DNA of 64,000 nt from the NCBI RefSeq assembly GCF_000372725.1, contig NW_005198537.1, forward strand, positions 513,041 to 577,040. The letters run 5' to 3'. Of this stretch, positions 41,830-53,261 are shown one piece after another. The notes below the pieces were generated by a model. That model did no database searches, was not told the origin of the DNA, and saw only the letters and a program-made list of their open reading frames with translations. Made by a program: the position numbers and the translations under genes. The first letter of the stretch is position 1. The number at the start of each line of letters is the position of its first letter. This DNA comes from Emiliania huxleyi CCMP1516 (lineage: Eukaryota > Haptophyta > Isochrysidales > Noelaerhabdaceae).

Positions 41830-42078
41830 CCCTGTCCTCCTCCCATCCCTCGTTTGGGTTGTCTGTTTTCTTTCTTTCTTTCTGGCACAGGGGTGGGCGA
41901 CGGCTAGCACCACACTCCTCTCCTTAAAATCCCTGTGTGGTGGCGGCGTGCCGTCCTCCCATCCCTCCTTGGGTTGTCTGTTTTCTTTCTTTCTTTCTGG
42001 CACAGGAAAAGACTTCATGCACATGGCACAGGAAAGGACTTCATGCACATGGCACAGGAAAAGACTTCCTGCAAGGAG
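41830..42078 (+). repeat. Repeat R1 3' tails (copy D) and 26-bp tandem repeat
   Basis: Two R1 tails are stacked: a short one ending in the T/C-rich block at 41883 and a fuller one at 41890-41998 (AAAATCCCTGTGTGGTGGCG, CTCCCATCCCTCC, T/C-rich end). They are followed by three copies of a 26-bp unit (GGCACAGGAAAAGACTTCAT plus GCACAT) at 42000-42075. All R1 coding sequence is missing. Confidence 0.75.
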
Positions 42079-43008
42079 CCTGCCCGCCCCCTCGACCTGC
42101 CCCCGTGCCGCTGCTACCGCCCGGCTGCTTCAAGCACTACACGTCGGGCGAGATCACGCCGGCAGCCCTAGCCAGGCCCCGCGCGCTGGCCGCGACCGCG
42201 ACCACGGCTCTCCCTCGAGCCCGAACTGCCCGTCAGACGTGCCGGAACCGTCCGACTATAGCGACTAGCACACCTCAAGTGCTCAAGAGTCCCCAGAAAC
42301 CCCGAGGAGTCACACAGTCCACCTGTACCTGTGTGATGCACGCCCTGCGAGCGGGGCGGGGTGCGCGCTGTACCTCTGTGTTCGTGCGTCGCCCATCTCT
42401 CATGGAGATGACTGCTATTTATTTATCCGCTGAGTGAGTGCATATCCGTAGGCTATGCGAGAGAGACCGGAGCCCCTCTATCCCCATGCCTCCTCTTCTC
42501 CGCGCCGACATGCAACAACATCCGAGATGGATGCACCCCCTACCCCTCGCCCTTGGCCTTGCAAAATCCCCGCAAGGTGGGGACTCTAGAGGATTCTCCC
42601 AGCCCTAACTTGCGTCGGTCCCTCCACTTCCCTGACGCATACCTTCCCCGCTGCGGTCCACGCTCTGGAGTCTGCACTGGTCAGTCCGAGGTGTCTGACC
42701 GACTCTCGAGGACCGGACTTCGTGAGAAAACGTTAACGGTTCGGTTCCAGTTCCACCACAAGGAGATACGAGCTGGTAGATTTTCCCTCTCGGTTAGCGG
42801 TTTCACAGCCAGACACCGGCCCACTCGGCACGCACGCTCATTTCACGCGACGTCGTGCGCCCACGCACCACTTATGCGCCACAACAAGCGCGCCGCTCTC
42901 CCTTCGCCAGGACGCCAGCCGCGGCCCGTTGGGCTCACTCCGTCTCCGGGGAGCGGGCCTGGGGGGCATCCGCCAGGCCGAGGGCACGCACAGCGTCGCA
43001 CGACTTGG
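42079..43008. other. Intergenic region
   Basis: No gene supported. Open frames are present on the plus strand (for example from 42553) but lack domains. Confidence 0.45.
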
Positions 43009-43743
43009 CTACAGAGCCTTTCGGCGCTTGGTCTCGGCCTCGCCGGCCAGGTCGCGCTCGGCGTTGTGCTCGTCGTCGCGAGCGGCGCGGGAGCGGCGCT
43101 GGCTAGAGTAGGCCATCTGACCGCCTAGGTCCCACGGGCCACGGAGCCCCTGCCCCTCCTCCGAATGCCCCCTCGCCTCGTCTCGGGGGAGCAGCTCCCA
43201 GAGTCCCCAGTTGATCTCACGCAGTATCTCCAGCTCCATCGCCTTGATGGCCTCAACCGTACTCGTCTTCGAATAGGCCACAAGATTGCGGAGCGCCCAT
43301 GGGAGCAGCGGTTCTAACGTGTACACCTCGTTGAACTTGCAGGCGAGGCTGAAGCTGCCGAGCACGGCGTCGGATCGTTTTTTCTCATCCGTCAGAGGGT
43401 CGCCGCACGACGCGATGTAGCCAGTGAGAACGTTCATCGCCAGGCCAAAGGTGCGGTCGCCGATATGGTAGTCTACCCCTGTCAGCTTTGGGTCGTTCTC
43501 GATGTCCTCGAGGAGTGCAAGTAGCCGGGCGGGCACAGGTCCCGGCTGGGTTTGGTACGCGTCGGTGCCCTCGTCCGTGACGAACGGGTTGCGCGCCTCG
43601 ATGGCGTCGAGGCGCACGTAGCGGACCGTGGCGCTACACAGGTCGTTGCTGACCGAGGCGCGAGACTGCCGCTCTGGCGCGATGTCGGGGGCGGCTGTCA
43701 TGTCGTCGGCTTGATCCTGCGGGGCAGGCAGCGTGCGGTGCAT
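43009..43743 (-). CDS. Cyclin (PHO80/cyclin-P-like)
   Basis: Intronless, 244 residues from the ATG at 43743 (MHRTLPAPQDQ). The cyclin box occupies roughly residues 95-185: YHIGDRTFGLAMNVLTGYIA, VLGSFSLACKFNEVYTLEPL, then STVEAIKAMELEILREINWG. The ACKFNE element and the spacing to the ME-x-x-IL helix are typical of cyclin N domains. The Lys and Glu that contact the kinase (K of ACKFNE and E of the MELEIL helix) are present. The C-terminal 60 residues are charged (SSQRRSRAARDDEHNAERDL, ETKRRKAL) and look like a nuclear signal. It probably activates a cyclin-dependent kinase; the class is not certain. Confidence 0.75.
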   Translation of the reverse strand: MHRTLPAPQDQADDMTAAPDIAPERQSRASVSNDLCSATVRYVRLDAIEARNPFVTDEGTDAYQTQPGPVPARLLALLEDIENDPKLTGVDYHIGDRTFGLAMNVLTGYIASCGDPLTDEKKRSDAVLGSFSLACKFNEVYTLEPLLPWALRNLVAYSKTSTVEAIKAMELEILREINWGLWELLPRDEARGHSEEGQGLRGPWDLGGQMAYSSQRRSRAARDDEHNAERDLAGEAETKRRKAL

Positions 43744-44456
43744 GGCGCCGCTGCGGGTGCGGAGGAGTGGGGGACGGCGAGAGGCGAGGGGGGGCGAGAG
43801 GACGACGAGGCCGAGAAGCGCCCGGGCAGGCTCCGGGCATCGGCGTGTGTGTGAAGGGGGAGGTTCGTGCTGTGCCGCGATGAGAGGGCGCACGCGGCAC
43901 GATCGGGCTGCGTGCGGGAAGAATATCGCGTGCCGCACCTGCGTCACACACCGGCGCGGCGTGACGAGGCTGTCACCGGCGACTGTGTGCGGGCGAGCAG
44001 CAGAGTGGTTTGAAGAGTGGTTTGGCGAGAGCGGGTGTCGTGGGGCAGGTCGGGCAGAGACGGCGGCTACAATATGATACGGCCGGTCATATCATGCCGC
44101 GGGCCGGGGACGCGCCTGCGAGGGAGGGAGCGGGGTCTTGCTTAGACGGCAACGCGAGCGCGACGTGACGAAACGAGGGGGCCGCGGGCGAGTCTCGTCG
44201 CGTACCGCGGCCGAGACTCAGGGGGCGATGCGAGCGGCTGCTCGCGTGTGAGTGCAGGCCGTGAGTGCTGGGCGGTGCAGGCGGGTTACGGGCGGAGATG
44301 GCCTTTCGAGGCGCACCGAGAGAGCCAAGAATATTAAAAACTCTTTTGAGCCGCCGACCTCGCACCAAGGGCTCCAACTGCTCCACTCCAAGTGCTCAAG
44401 CGTGAGACGCCGCACTACATGTACAGCCCATTGGCTTCTCTGTTTTCTTTCTTTAC
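43744..44456. other. Intergenic region
   Basis: Presumed promoter of the cyclin gene and displaced 3' flank of the helicase gene. No gene supported. Confidence 0.45.
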
Positions 44457-44473
44457 TTACAGACCATCACTCG

Positions 44474-45032
44474 CCCGACACTACAACGGCTAGGCAGACC
44501 TCACCAGTCCGATAAGGATCAACTGGAAGGTTGAACCTCGAGCTTAGACAGAACGGGCGCGACAGACTCCAGGGGAGATCGCGCTCTACTCGGGGCACCA
44601 AGGAGGAAAACCGAAACCGTTTGGGTGCCCCACAAAAACCCAAACGCTACAACCTCGTAAGCGTCACACCTCCCCCTCACGCCCCCCCCCTCGGAGAGAG
44701 TGGGGGGGGGGGGAATAGGAGGAGCCGTCGAGCTCGGAGTAAGGTCCACAGTAGAGAGGCAGGCATTGAAGGCGGAACTTCACCCTCTTTCACCTTGAGT
44801 ACATCTAGGCGCCCTGGTTCGACGTGTCTCAGGATAAACGGCCAGCTTCCCAACTAGGGCAGCGGGAACCCCCAGCGACGGGACGCTAGTGTGGAGCCTA
44901 CTTAGATCTTAGTACGCGATCCCGCAGCCGGCAGGGGCCAGGGCAGGGGGGTGTGGATCCTAGAGCTCTAAGGGGGGATAGAGAGAGAGGAAGGGAGATT
45001 GGTGTGCCGGTTTTTCGCGTAGCAAATTTTTT
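44474..45032 (+). mobile_element. 559-bp insertion with 17-bp target duplication
   Basis: Perfect 17-bp direct repeats TTACAGACCATCACTCG flank it (44457-44473, 45033-45049). The right copy is the last five codons plus TAA of the helicase gene; the left copy duplicates them. The element ends in a T8 run (45025-45032) on the plus strand. A long target repeat with a homopolymer end suggests target-primed insertion by a retroposon (SINE-like), but neither an RNA-polymerase-III promoter nor a known family could be confirmed, and no coding frame is present. Confidence 0.75.
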
Positions 45033-47714
45033 TTACAGACCATCACTCGTGATCAGCCGCACGATCGCCTCGTAGATCGGGCTGCCCACCAGCGAGAGCG
45101 ACGGCTCTTCTAGCTTCTTGGCGAGCAGCGACAGCAACTCGGCGCGCAGTTGCTTCAGGAGCGCGCCGACGCGGCCAGAGGCGGCGATGGTGATGTGGCC
45201 GTCCACCTCGACCGTGCCCGCCTCGGCGTTAACAACGAGCGAGCCGCCCGCGAAGAGCAGTAGCGCGTACGGCGACACGCACGTGACGTCGCGCACAATC
45301 AGCCTCCCGTCTCCGCCCGCCGGCGCCACCGCCTTGGCCGCCGGTGCCAGTGCCGCCGCCGCCGGCCCCCTCGGCTTGGGTGCGCCGCACCGGAAGCACG
45401 CAGGCTTGGACGCAAAAACCTTTGCGCCGCACCGCTCGCACGTGTAGTCGCCCGCAGCCGCAACTGCCGCCACCCCCGCGCCCCCCGGCCGTGGCGCCTG
45501 CAGCCTCTTGCCGCTGTAGACGCACCAATCCGAGGGCAGCTTGGGCGAGGCGTAGATGCTGCAGCCCGGCTGCAGGAAGACGCGCCCGCCCGCCCGCCGC
45601 TCCGCGAGGTAGAACTTGACGATCCCGCGCTCGTCCTCCGCCTCCACCGCCCCGCCCACCGTGTCGACGAAGCGCGTGTCGGGCATCCTCGCGCGCAGCA
45701 CGTTCGGGTAGAGGCCAGCGCACACGATGGCGCGCACGAGCGACGCGTGGTGGACCGAAGCGATCCCCTCACCCTCGCCCTCCATCGCCTCCCGTGTGCT
45801 GCTGGCGAAGCCGAGGTCGGCCAGCACGCCGCTGAGCTGCTCGCGCAGCGCGTGCAGCTCCTCCAGCGCAACGTGCGAGAGGAAGTGCTCGTCGCAGAAG
45901 CGCCGGCCAGCGCCGCCGCCGCCGGCGCGCCTCGCGCCGCGCCAGCCCTCGTAGGCGCGCAGGTACGCGAGGTGGTCCGAGTGCTCGCCGGTGAAGGGCT
46001 TGCGCGCCGCGTCGGCGGCCTGCGGCAAGGGCGAGGCGGGTGCGAGGGGGGCCGGGAGGAGGGGTCCGGGAGGGAGGGGCCTTCGGGAGGCGTGTGAGCG
46101 CGGGTCGTGAAGAGGGGGTCTCGGGAGGGGCCTCGTCGTGTAAAAAGTCGCTACGGCCCGCCTGGCGCTGCTCAAAGGGCGTCAGGAAGGGCGACCGGCG
46201 CGTCGAGAGCGCCGCGGCGATGGTGAGCACTGGATCGATGCAGCCGAGGAGCGCACCGTACAGCACCATCTTTCCGACGCGCACGTCGAGCGGCATGCGC
46301 GCAAGGTGGGCTCCGAGCGGGGTGAGGGCGTCCGCCGCGTCGAGCGCGCCGGCGAGACGGAGCGAGCGGCATGACTCCTCCACGGCGTCGGCGCTCGGCG
46401 GCTGCAGCGCGCGCGCGAGGAAGGGGCCGGGCGGGCCGAGGCCGAGCGAGAGGATCGAGAGGACCAGGCCGGCGAGGGGCGTGCGCTGCATCTCGGGAGG
46501 GGTGTGCTCCGCCATCCGCGCGCTGACCGCGCGCGAGTAGAGCGCCCAGTACTCGCCCTCCCGCGTCCGGCCCGCGCGGCCGCGCCGCTGCTTGCGCGAC
46601 GCGAGCGACACCTGCGGGAAGGGTCCGAGAAGGTTCGGGCAGGTTCCCACCGACGCGGGCTTGCGAGACGGGAGAGCGGCACCCATCCCTCGGTGAGCGA
46701 GGAGTACTCGCCCGCCGCGTCGTAGCCGGCGAGCTTCACGCGGCCGCTATCGAGCACGATCGCAACGTCCGCGACGGTGAGCGACGTCTCCGCCACGTTT
46801 GTGGCGAGCACGACCTTTCTCACGCCCGGCGAAGGGGGCGCAAAGACGCGCTTCTGCTCGGCGGCGGGCAGCTCCGCGTGCAGGGGCAGGAGCAGCCAGC
46901 GGGAGGCGGCGGGCGCGAGGGCGAGCTCGCGCGCGAGGGTGCGGATCTCGGCGACGCCGGGCAGGAAGAGGAGCACCGCGTGGCCCTCCGGACGGGAGGC
47001 GTCGAGGTGCGACAGCAGCGCCGCGATGAGGCCGGCGGGGCACACCCCGTCCGGCGGAAGGCGAAGCAGGCTGCTGCGCGTGCTCTCCGAGTAGCCCTCG
47101 CCCGCGCCCGCGAGCTCCGCCTCCGCGGCGTCGCCGCGCAGCAGCGGCTTGCCGCGCACGGCCCACCCCGTCGCCTCGAGCGCATCCTCCACGACGTGGT
47201 CGGTGATGGGGAAGGTGCGGCCCGGCACGGTGAGCACGGGACAGCCTGAGGGGGGCGAGGGGCAGGCGGCTCAGGCACTCAGGCGACTCGTGGCGGGCGA
47301 CTCGTGGTGACTCGTGGCGTCTCGCCTCCAAAGTAGCCGGAGAAGGTGGCGGCGTCGAGGGTCGCGGACATGAGCACGACGCGCAGCGCGGGGTTCGCCT
47401 TGAGCGCGTCGCGCAGGATGATGAGCAGGAAGTCGGAGTCGAGGGAGCGCTCGTGCACCTACGGCTCGGCCGCCCTGGCGTCACCTCGAGCACGACGATG
47501 CGAGTCGAGGGATCCCGCGCAGCCTCGTCGACGACGACGTGGGAGACGGAGGCGAGAGTCGGCTCCGACTGCAGCCTGGGAAGAGAGGGGGGAGGGGGGA
47601 GCTCGGCTGGTGCGGGGGGGGAGAAGGGGCTGCAGCGGAGGTGAGTCAGAGGCGGAGGCGAGTCAGAGGCGGAGGCCGGGCTCGCTTGCCTCGAGGGCCG
47701 GGGGAGAGTCTCCG

Positions 47715-47788
<74 letters not shown>

Positions 47789-50381
47789 ACGCTGCCTCGC
47801 GGAGGTGTGCGGGGGGGGGTGCGGGAGGCGCACCTCCGCAGCAGCACGCCCGTCGAGCAGAAGAGCAGCTTCGTGCGGGGACCGCACTTCCGCTCGAGAC
47901 GCACCGCGTAGCCGACGGTGCCGCCCGCCTGGCTGCCGCCGCGCTCCGCCGCCACGCGCTCGGCGAGGGAGATGGCGGCGATGCGGCGCGGCTGCGTCAC
48001 CACGACAGAGCACTCGCCGCCGCGGCCCGCACGGCAAGCCTCCTGCGGCAGCGGAGGAGGGGCGAGGCTCGATGGGCTGCGCTGCGGCTGGGCGCTGCGG
48101 GGCGCGCGGCGAGAGAGCGGCCGGCCAGCCCAGCGCCCATGCCGGCGCCCGTGCGGCGCCCGTGCGGCGCGGCAAGCCGAGGGCGCGGCGCGGCTGGGGA
48201 GCGGGCGCGCCTCGAGCAGAAAGTGCGGGATCTGCGTGCTCTTGCCGCAGCCGGTCTCTCCACACACGAGCACCGCCCGGTGGGCGCGCAGCATTGCGCA
48301 CAGCTCCTCCCGCACACCATGCGCCGGCAGAGCCGCGCGCGCCGCACGCACCTCCGTGTGCCGCTCGTCGGAGTCGAGCCGCCACTGCTCCGCCGCCAGC
48401 GCCTCGCTCTGCCGCGCAACCTCGCGCGCGCTCACCCCGCCGGCCCGCTCCCCGCCCCGGCCGGCGCGAGCGCCGCGGCTGCCGCTGCTCCGGCCGCCGC
48501 TGCTCCGGCTGCGCGCGGCATGTGGACCGCCGGCCCCTTCTTCCGCCGCCGCCTCCTCGCCCGCCTCTAGAGCCTCCGCCTCGTCGTCCTCGACCTCGCC
48601 GCTGCCCTCCCTGCTCGCCCCGCCGTCGCCAGCCTCCCCCGCCCCGTTTGCGAGGCCCGCTGCCGCTGCCTCGGCGAGCAGTGTCGGCCCTCCGTCGGCG
48701 CCCGTCACCGCCGCCTCCACCTCGCACGCCAGCTCGTGCACGGCGGGGACCCCCTCCGCAGCCAGCCGCGCGGCGGCGGCGCAGAGTCGGACGGCGAGCG
48801 CGCGCAGCGCGGCGGCGGCGCGGGGCGGCGGCGCGGCAACGGCGGCGCAGAAGCTGGGCCGCGCGCCTGCGGCGAGCGGGTAGCGGCAGCCGGCCGGTAT
48901 CCACAGCTCGAGGTGGCCGGGCAGAGGCAGCTCGCCCATCTCGAGCCTGAGGGGGGCGCGTCGCGGACGTGTCATGGACGCGGCACGGGACGCGTTAACA
49001 TACGCCCGCCCGCCGCCAGCCTCCACACGCGCCCGGCGCCGCAGGCGGAGGCGGAGAAGCGCCCCTCGTAGATCGCGAGGAGCACCTGAGGTGCGGGGAG
49101 GGTCGTGGAAAGCGACACGTTGAGAGGTGGCCCTCGCAGTAGCTACGCATCACCTCCTCCTCCTCGCCCGCCGCCTCCTCCGCCTCCTCCTGCGTCGGCT
49201 CGCTCTCCGTCGCTGCCGCGGCCGGCGCGAGCGCCTCAAGAGCCGCCAGCAGAGCCGCCTCGTCCTCCGCCTCTCCAAAGCCTCGCCTCGAGCCAAAGCT
49301 CGCCCCGGTCGCGCCCGGCGGCGGCGGCGGTGCCACAGCGGCGGCGCGGGCGGCGGAAGGCGCGGCCGCGGCGGCGTCGGCGGGCTCCGGCCGTCTCGCT
49401 GCGATCAGCTGCACGCGCTGCTTTGGCGCAAATGCGGCGGGCAGCCTCGCCTCCGGCAAGTTCAGGCAGAGCCACTCCACAGCGGCTGCACGCCGCCCGC
49501 CCGCCGCACCCGGCCCCGCTGCCGCCGCCGCCGCCGCGGCATCGGCGTGGCCGAAGCCGAGCGCCGCAAGCTGGCGGATGAGCGCCTCATCGCCGGCGGA
49601 GCAACCGCCAGACTCTGCGCCCGACTCTGCGCCCGACTCTGCGCCAGCCTCTCCCTCTGCCGCCGCCCCGCCGCCCTCCATCGCGCCACCGCCGCCGCCG
49701 CCGCGCACCGCCTCGAGTGCGGCGAAGACAGCCTCCCTCGCGCCCTCGTCCAGCTGCAGCTCCGCCCCCGCACCGCGCCCGCGCCCGCCGCCGCGCCCGC
49801 CGCCGCCTCCACGCCCGCCGCCGCCGCCACCGCCGCCACCACCGCCGCTGCCGCTGCCGCCGCGCCCACTGCCGCCACCGCGGCCGCCGCCGCCTCCCCG
49901 GCCTGGCGGCGGTGGCGGCGCGGCTTGCCACGCCTTCCACCGGTCGGCGTAGAGGTCTGGCAGCTTGAGGTGCAGCTGCAGCGTCGGTGAGATCTGGACG
50001 GGAAGGAGAGGCGGCCGTCGGGCGCGCGCTTCCGGCGGCGGCAGCGTGGACACAGCGAGAGGCGGCCTCGCAACGCTCTGGAGGCGACGACCTGTGACTG
50101 GGTGTGGGTCGCGTGTGTTTTGCGGGAAGTGTCTCGGAAGCGTCTCGGTTCCTGAAAGAGCACGTACAGAGCCGCGGTGTGCTGCGCGTCCTGCGCGCTT
50201 GGGCCGCCAACCGGCGCGCTGAAATGCGAGTCTTTGGCCTTGTCCTTGCCGTCGGGCAGCCGCACGCGGCAGAAGTGCTCGCCGCCGCGCTGGCTCGAGT
50301 AGTACTCTGGCTTTGGCGCCTTGTTGCGCTGGCAGTGCTCCTGGAGCAGCTGCTTTGGCAGGCGCTGCCACTGCTTCAGCA

Positions 50382-50414
<33 letters not shown>

Positions 50415-50586
50415 TCCCGAGGCTCACCGCGCGGTCGGGAGCGGCGCTCACGACGTTCGTCTGCTTGAGGCGAGGCCTCGGCTTTGGCTTGGCTTGCTCG
50501 GGCGCAGGCGCCGGCTCCGCCGCCTTGGCCTTCGCTAGAGCCTTCGCCTCCTTGGTGGAGAGGGCGGCGACCTTCTCGCGGCCCAT
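45033..50586 (-). CDS. DHX57: DEVH-box RNA helicase, DHX57/DHX29-like, with zinc finger
   Basis: Multi-exon, ATG at 50586 ([15 protein letters not shown]), stop TAA at 45033-45035. Order: N-terminal region with [20 protein letters not shown] and [28 protein letters not shown]; Gly-rich segment; UBA-like domain ([17 protein letters not shown]) and [18 protein letters not shown]-like region; then the helicase core with Walker [10 protein letters not shown] (near 48265), [20 protein letters not shown] (box split by the 65-bp GC-AG intron 47459-47523), [12 protein letters not shown] and [10 protein letters not shown]2 and OB-fold parts follow. Inside the OB region sits a RanBP2-like zinc finger ([20 protein letters not shown]). 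Known relatives unwind RNA in translation or immunity. Middle junctions are approximate. Confidence 0.85.
47719..47786 (+). repeat. GT dinucleotide microsatellite in a helicase intron
   Basis: About 33 GT units, read as CA on the coding strand, lie in an intron between the exon ending [10 protein letters not shown] and the exon starting [15 protein letters not shown]. Confidence 0.9.
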
Positions 50587-50866
50587 GCGGGCCGGCGGAA
50601 GGGTGGGTTCGAGGGTTTTCTTGTTTTTGCACATTATACGTAATACATGCTCGTGGGCGGGTGGAGCGCTCGCACGCCACGCGCAGTCGACGCGACACGT
50701 CGCCCGGGCCTCTCCGGGCCTCTCCGCCGCAGCTCAGCGCCGCCGGAGAGCGGCCCGGCGTCAATATGCTCACCTTTGTGATGCTCTTACACACACATGC
50801 CGGGCGCGAGCGGGCAAGAAAGAATTCTGAATTCCTCGTCTCGCGAAAAAAAAAAGTTGGTGATAA

Positions 50867-52559
50867 ATGTTCTCTTCCGCCTTCGCCTTCCTCCTGTCCC
50901 TGTCGGTGCCCTCCAGCACCGCCGTCCGGGGCCTCGCCGTGCCCTCCAGCACCGCCGCAAAAGCGCGGACGCTGCGCGCGCTCTGCCAGGTTGCGCGGGT
51001 CCACAATAGCCTGCACGCGGCGCGGGAGCGGCTCACCGATCCGGGCGGCAGGACGGCCGCGGAGCTCGCCGCTCTGCCCGGCTCGCTCGTGGGCGAGAGC
51101 GTGTCTCTCGCGAGGAGCCTACGCGCGCTCACCGCCGCCGGGGAGGAGCCCTCAGCGCCCACATCATCGCTCCACGAGCTTCGCGCCGAGGCGTCCATCC
51201 TCCACGCCGCGGTCGCCAAGCAGCAGGCGGAGCTCGAGATCCTGGAGGAGGAGGCGGAGCTGACGAGCTGCACGGACCGCGCGCGGAGCATGTTCGAGCT
51301 GCTCGATGCGAACAGCGACGGCACGGTCGACATGGACGAGTTTGTGGAGCGAGCCACCCTCATCACGCCCGTGCCGCAGCTCCAGTTCCAGGCGCCACGC
51401 TCCTCCGAGCAGCCTCCGAGAGGCCTGCGCACGCTCGCGCCGCGGCACCGACTCGCCGCCCGCCCCCGCCCCCTCTCCGCAGGCGCGCCTCTCCGAGATC
51501 TTCGTCGTGGCGGACTCGAACCGCGACGGCGCGCTCGACTTCAACGAGTTTGCCTCGATGCTGTCGACTCTCTCGCAGGACGCCCTCGGGCCTCTCCGCG
51601 AGACGCGCGCCGCCTCGCTCGCCCGCCTGCTCAACGTCACCCTCGAGATGACGCAGCTCACCCTCGCCCGCGAGCTCGACTCCGCCGCCTCGCGCCTGCC
51701 CTCCGAGCGGCCCCGCGCCTCGCCCGCGCGCCTCGCGCAGCTCGAGCGGTGCGTCGACCGCTGGTGCGACTTGGGCGAGCAGGCGGAGGCCACCGCGGCC
51801 GCGGTGAGGGAGGAGGGCGCAGGCGGGGGCGGGGGCGGCGGCGGGGCGGGGGCGGCGGCGGAGGAGGAGGTCGAGGAGCGGTGCGCGGGGATCGAGCTGC
51901 TGCTCGAGCAGGTCGGCGACTTGGCCAGCGAGCTCTCGATGACCAACGTGACCACGACGGCGATGTGGTCGATGCGCGAGTTCGGCTCGCAGGCGCTGCG
52001 CCGCGCCGACGCGTCGCTCCGCTTCTGCTGGCGCGGGCTGCGCATCTTTGCGGGCGACGTCGCCGAGTCGGCCTACCTGGTCGCGCGGCTGCTGCAGGGG
52101 AGACGGCTCACCTCGAGCGGCGTCCGCACCATCAAGCGCACCCTCACCGACGCGGTGGCGCTCGTGCCGTACACCATCATCATGGTCATCCCACTCTCGC
52201 CTCCGGGGCACCGCTTCCCTCGCCGCCCCGCCGCCCCGCCGCCCGCGCCCCGATGCGATGAGCCGTTCGTCGCCGGCTGTCGCAGGCACGTGTTTGCCTT
52301 CTCGCTGCTCAACCGCTGCTTCCCCGCGGCGGTCCCCTCCGCCTTCACTGCCCAGCGGCAGGACATCGACGAGATCTACTCGCGCATCGCCGCAGAGGCG
52401 CCCGCCAACGAGGACGCGGCGGAGCGGCGGCAGCTGCGCAAGGAGATCTCGTCCAAGCTGGCCGAGGTCACGCGCGCCGGCGTCGGCCTGGTCACGCGCG
52501 TGCCGGGGCGGGCGCGGCGCGCCGTTCTCCGTCGGATGGGGCGAGAAGCGGCCGCATGA
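50867..52559 (+). CDS. LETM1: LETM1-like protein with two EF hands
   Basis: Three exons (50867-51391, 51483-52198, 52286-52559) joined by two GC-AG introns of 91 and 87 bp give 504 residues. The N-terminus (MFSSAFAFLLSLSVPSSTAV) could be an organelle-targeting leader. EF hand 1 is DANSDGTVDMDEF and EF hand 2 DSNRDGALDFNEF, the latter right after the first splice. After a coiled-coil and Gly-rich linker, the LETM1 core appears: GLRIFAGDVAESAYLVARLL, GRRLTSSGVRTIKRTLTDAV, then VPYTIIMVIPLS joined to HVFAFSLLNRCFPAAVPSAF. LETM1 proteins are inner-membrane cation/proton exchangers or insertion factors of mitochondria. EF hands are known in LETM1 but usually lie C-terminal; here they precede the core. 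The gene is divergent from the helicase gene by 280 bp. Confidence 0.82.
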
Positions 52560-52822
52560 CGCCACCGCGCTGGCGCACGCGCGCAGCGGCCAGGCGCTAC
52601 ACGGAGTCGGAGAGATATTACTTTGGCCCGTTCTCGGAGTTGACGATTGTGCACGGGTTTTTACGACACAGTTTTGCGGGTGAGAGGCGTCTCGAGTTCC
52701 GCCGTACAATGTCACAAATCTACGTGGGGTTCGTGGAATTCGTCGTAAAACCGGTACACAGACAAATCTACCGCCTGCGGCCATGCCAAGCTCCGTTCGC
52801 TCCAGACTCCATCATGCTCTGC

Positions 52823-53185
52823 TCACTCCCGACTCTGCTTCCCAGGCCCCTTCCAGAAGTACCACAGCGCGTACAGCCCGCCAAACTCGCCCACCGCGCC
52901 ATTCAGGTATCCGGCCGAGCGTGCAGTCGTCAGCTCGCGCTTGCGCTGCAGGCACTCGGTGTCGGCCCGACCGCACTCGACCAGATAGATGGCGTCGGGA
53001 TCATTGGCGGCGTCGGCAAATGTCTTCTTTGCTGCAGCCGACGACGGCAGAGGCACGGCGCTCACAGCCGCCGAAAAGGTGGCGGCGGCGACGCGGCGCC
53101 CAAATGCTGGCGCAGGAAGCTTGACCGCAGCGGCACCCGACATGATTCCGAACACGGCTAGCAGGCAGACTCGCGATGCCTTCAT
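52823..53185 (-). CDS. Predicted plastid-targeted small membrane protein
   Basis: 120 residues from the ATG at 53185. The leader is a signal peptide (MKASRVCLLAVFGIMSGAAA) followed by KLPAPAFGRRVAAATFSAAV, giving an AFGRR site resembling the Phe-led transit peptide of secondary plastids, and a second Ala-rich hydrophobic segment (possible thylakoid signal). The mature part (AANDPDAIYLVECGRADTEC, RKRELTTARSAGYLNGAVGE) ends with FGGLYALWYFWKGPGKQ. Unknown family; the short size and targeting suggest a photosystem or thylakoid-associated subunit (inference). Confidence 0.65.
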   Translation of the reverse strand: MKASRVCLLAVFGIMSGAAAVKLPAPAFGRRVAAATFSAAVSAVPLPSSAAAKKTFADAANDPDAIYLVECGRADTECLQRKRELTTARSAGYLNGAVGEFGGLYALWYFWKGPGKQSRE

Positions 53186-53261
53186 TTTCACCGAGCCAAG
53201 TCGTAGCGTTCGCACACGGCTCGACCGCCAAAGAAAGAAAGAATTTGTTAGCCAATGGCAG

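Noticed and set aside
44474-45032. Helitron
   Set aside because: There is a 17-bp target duplication; helitrons make none, and no TC...CTRR ends are present.
47700-48950. Plus-strand open frame through the GT microsatellite
   Set aside because: It is the shadow of helicase exons on the opposite strand and encodes Arg/Cys-rich nonsense.
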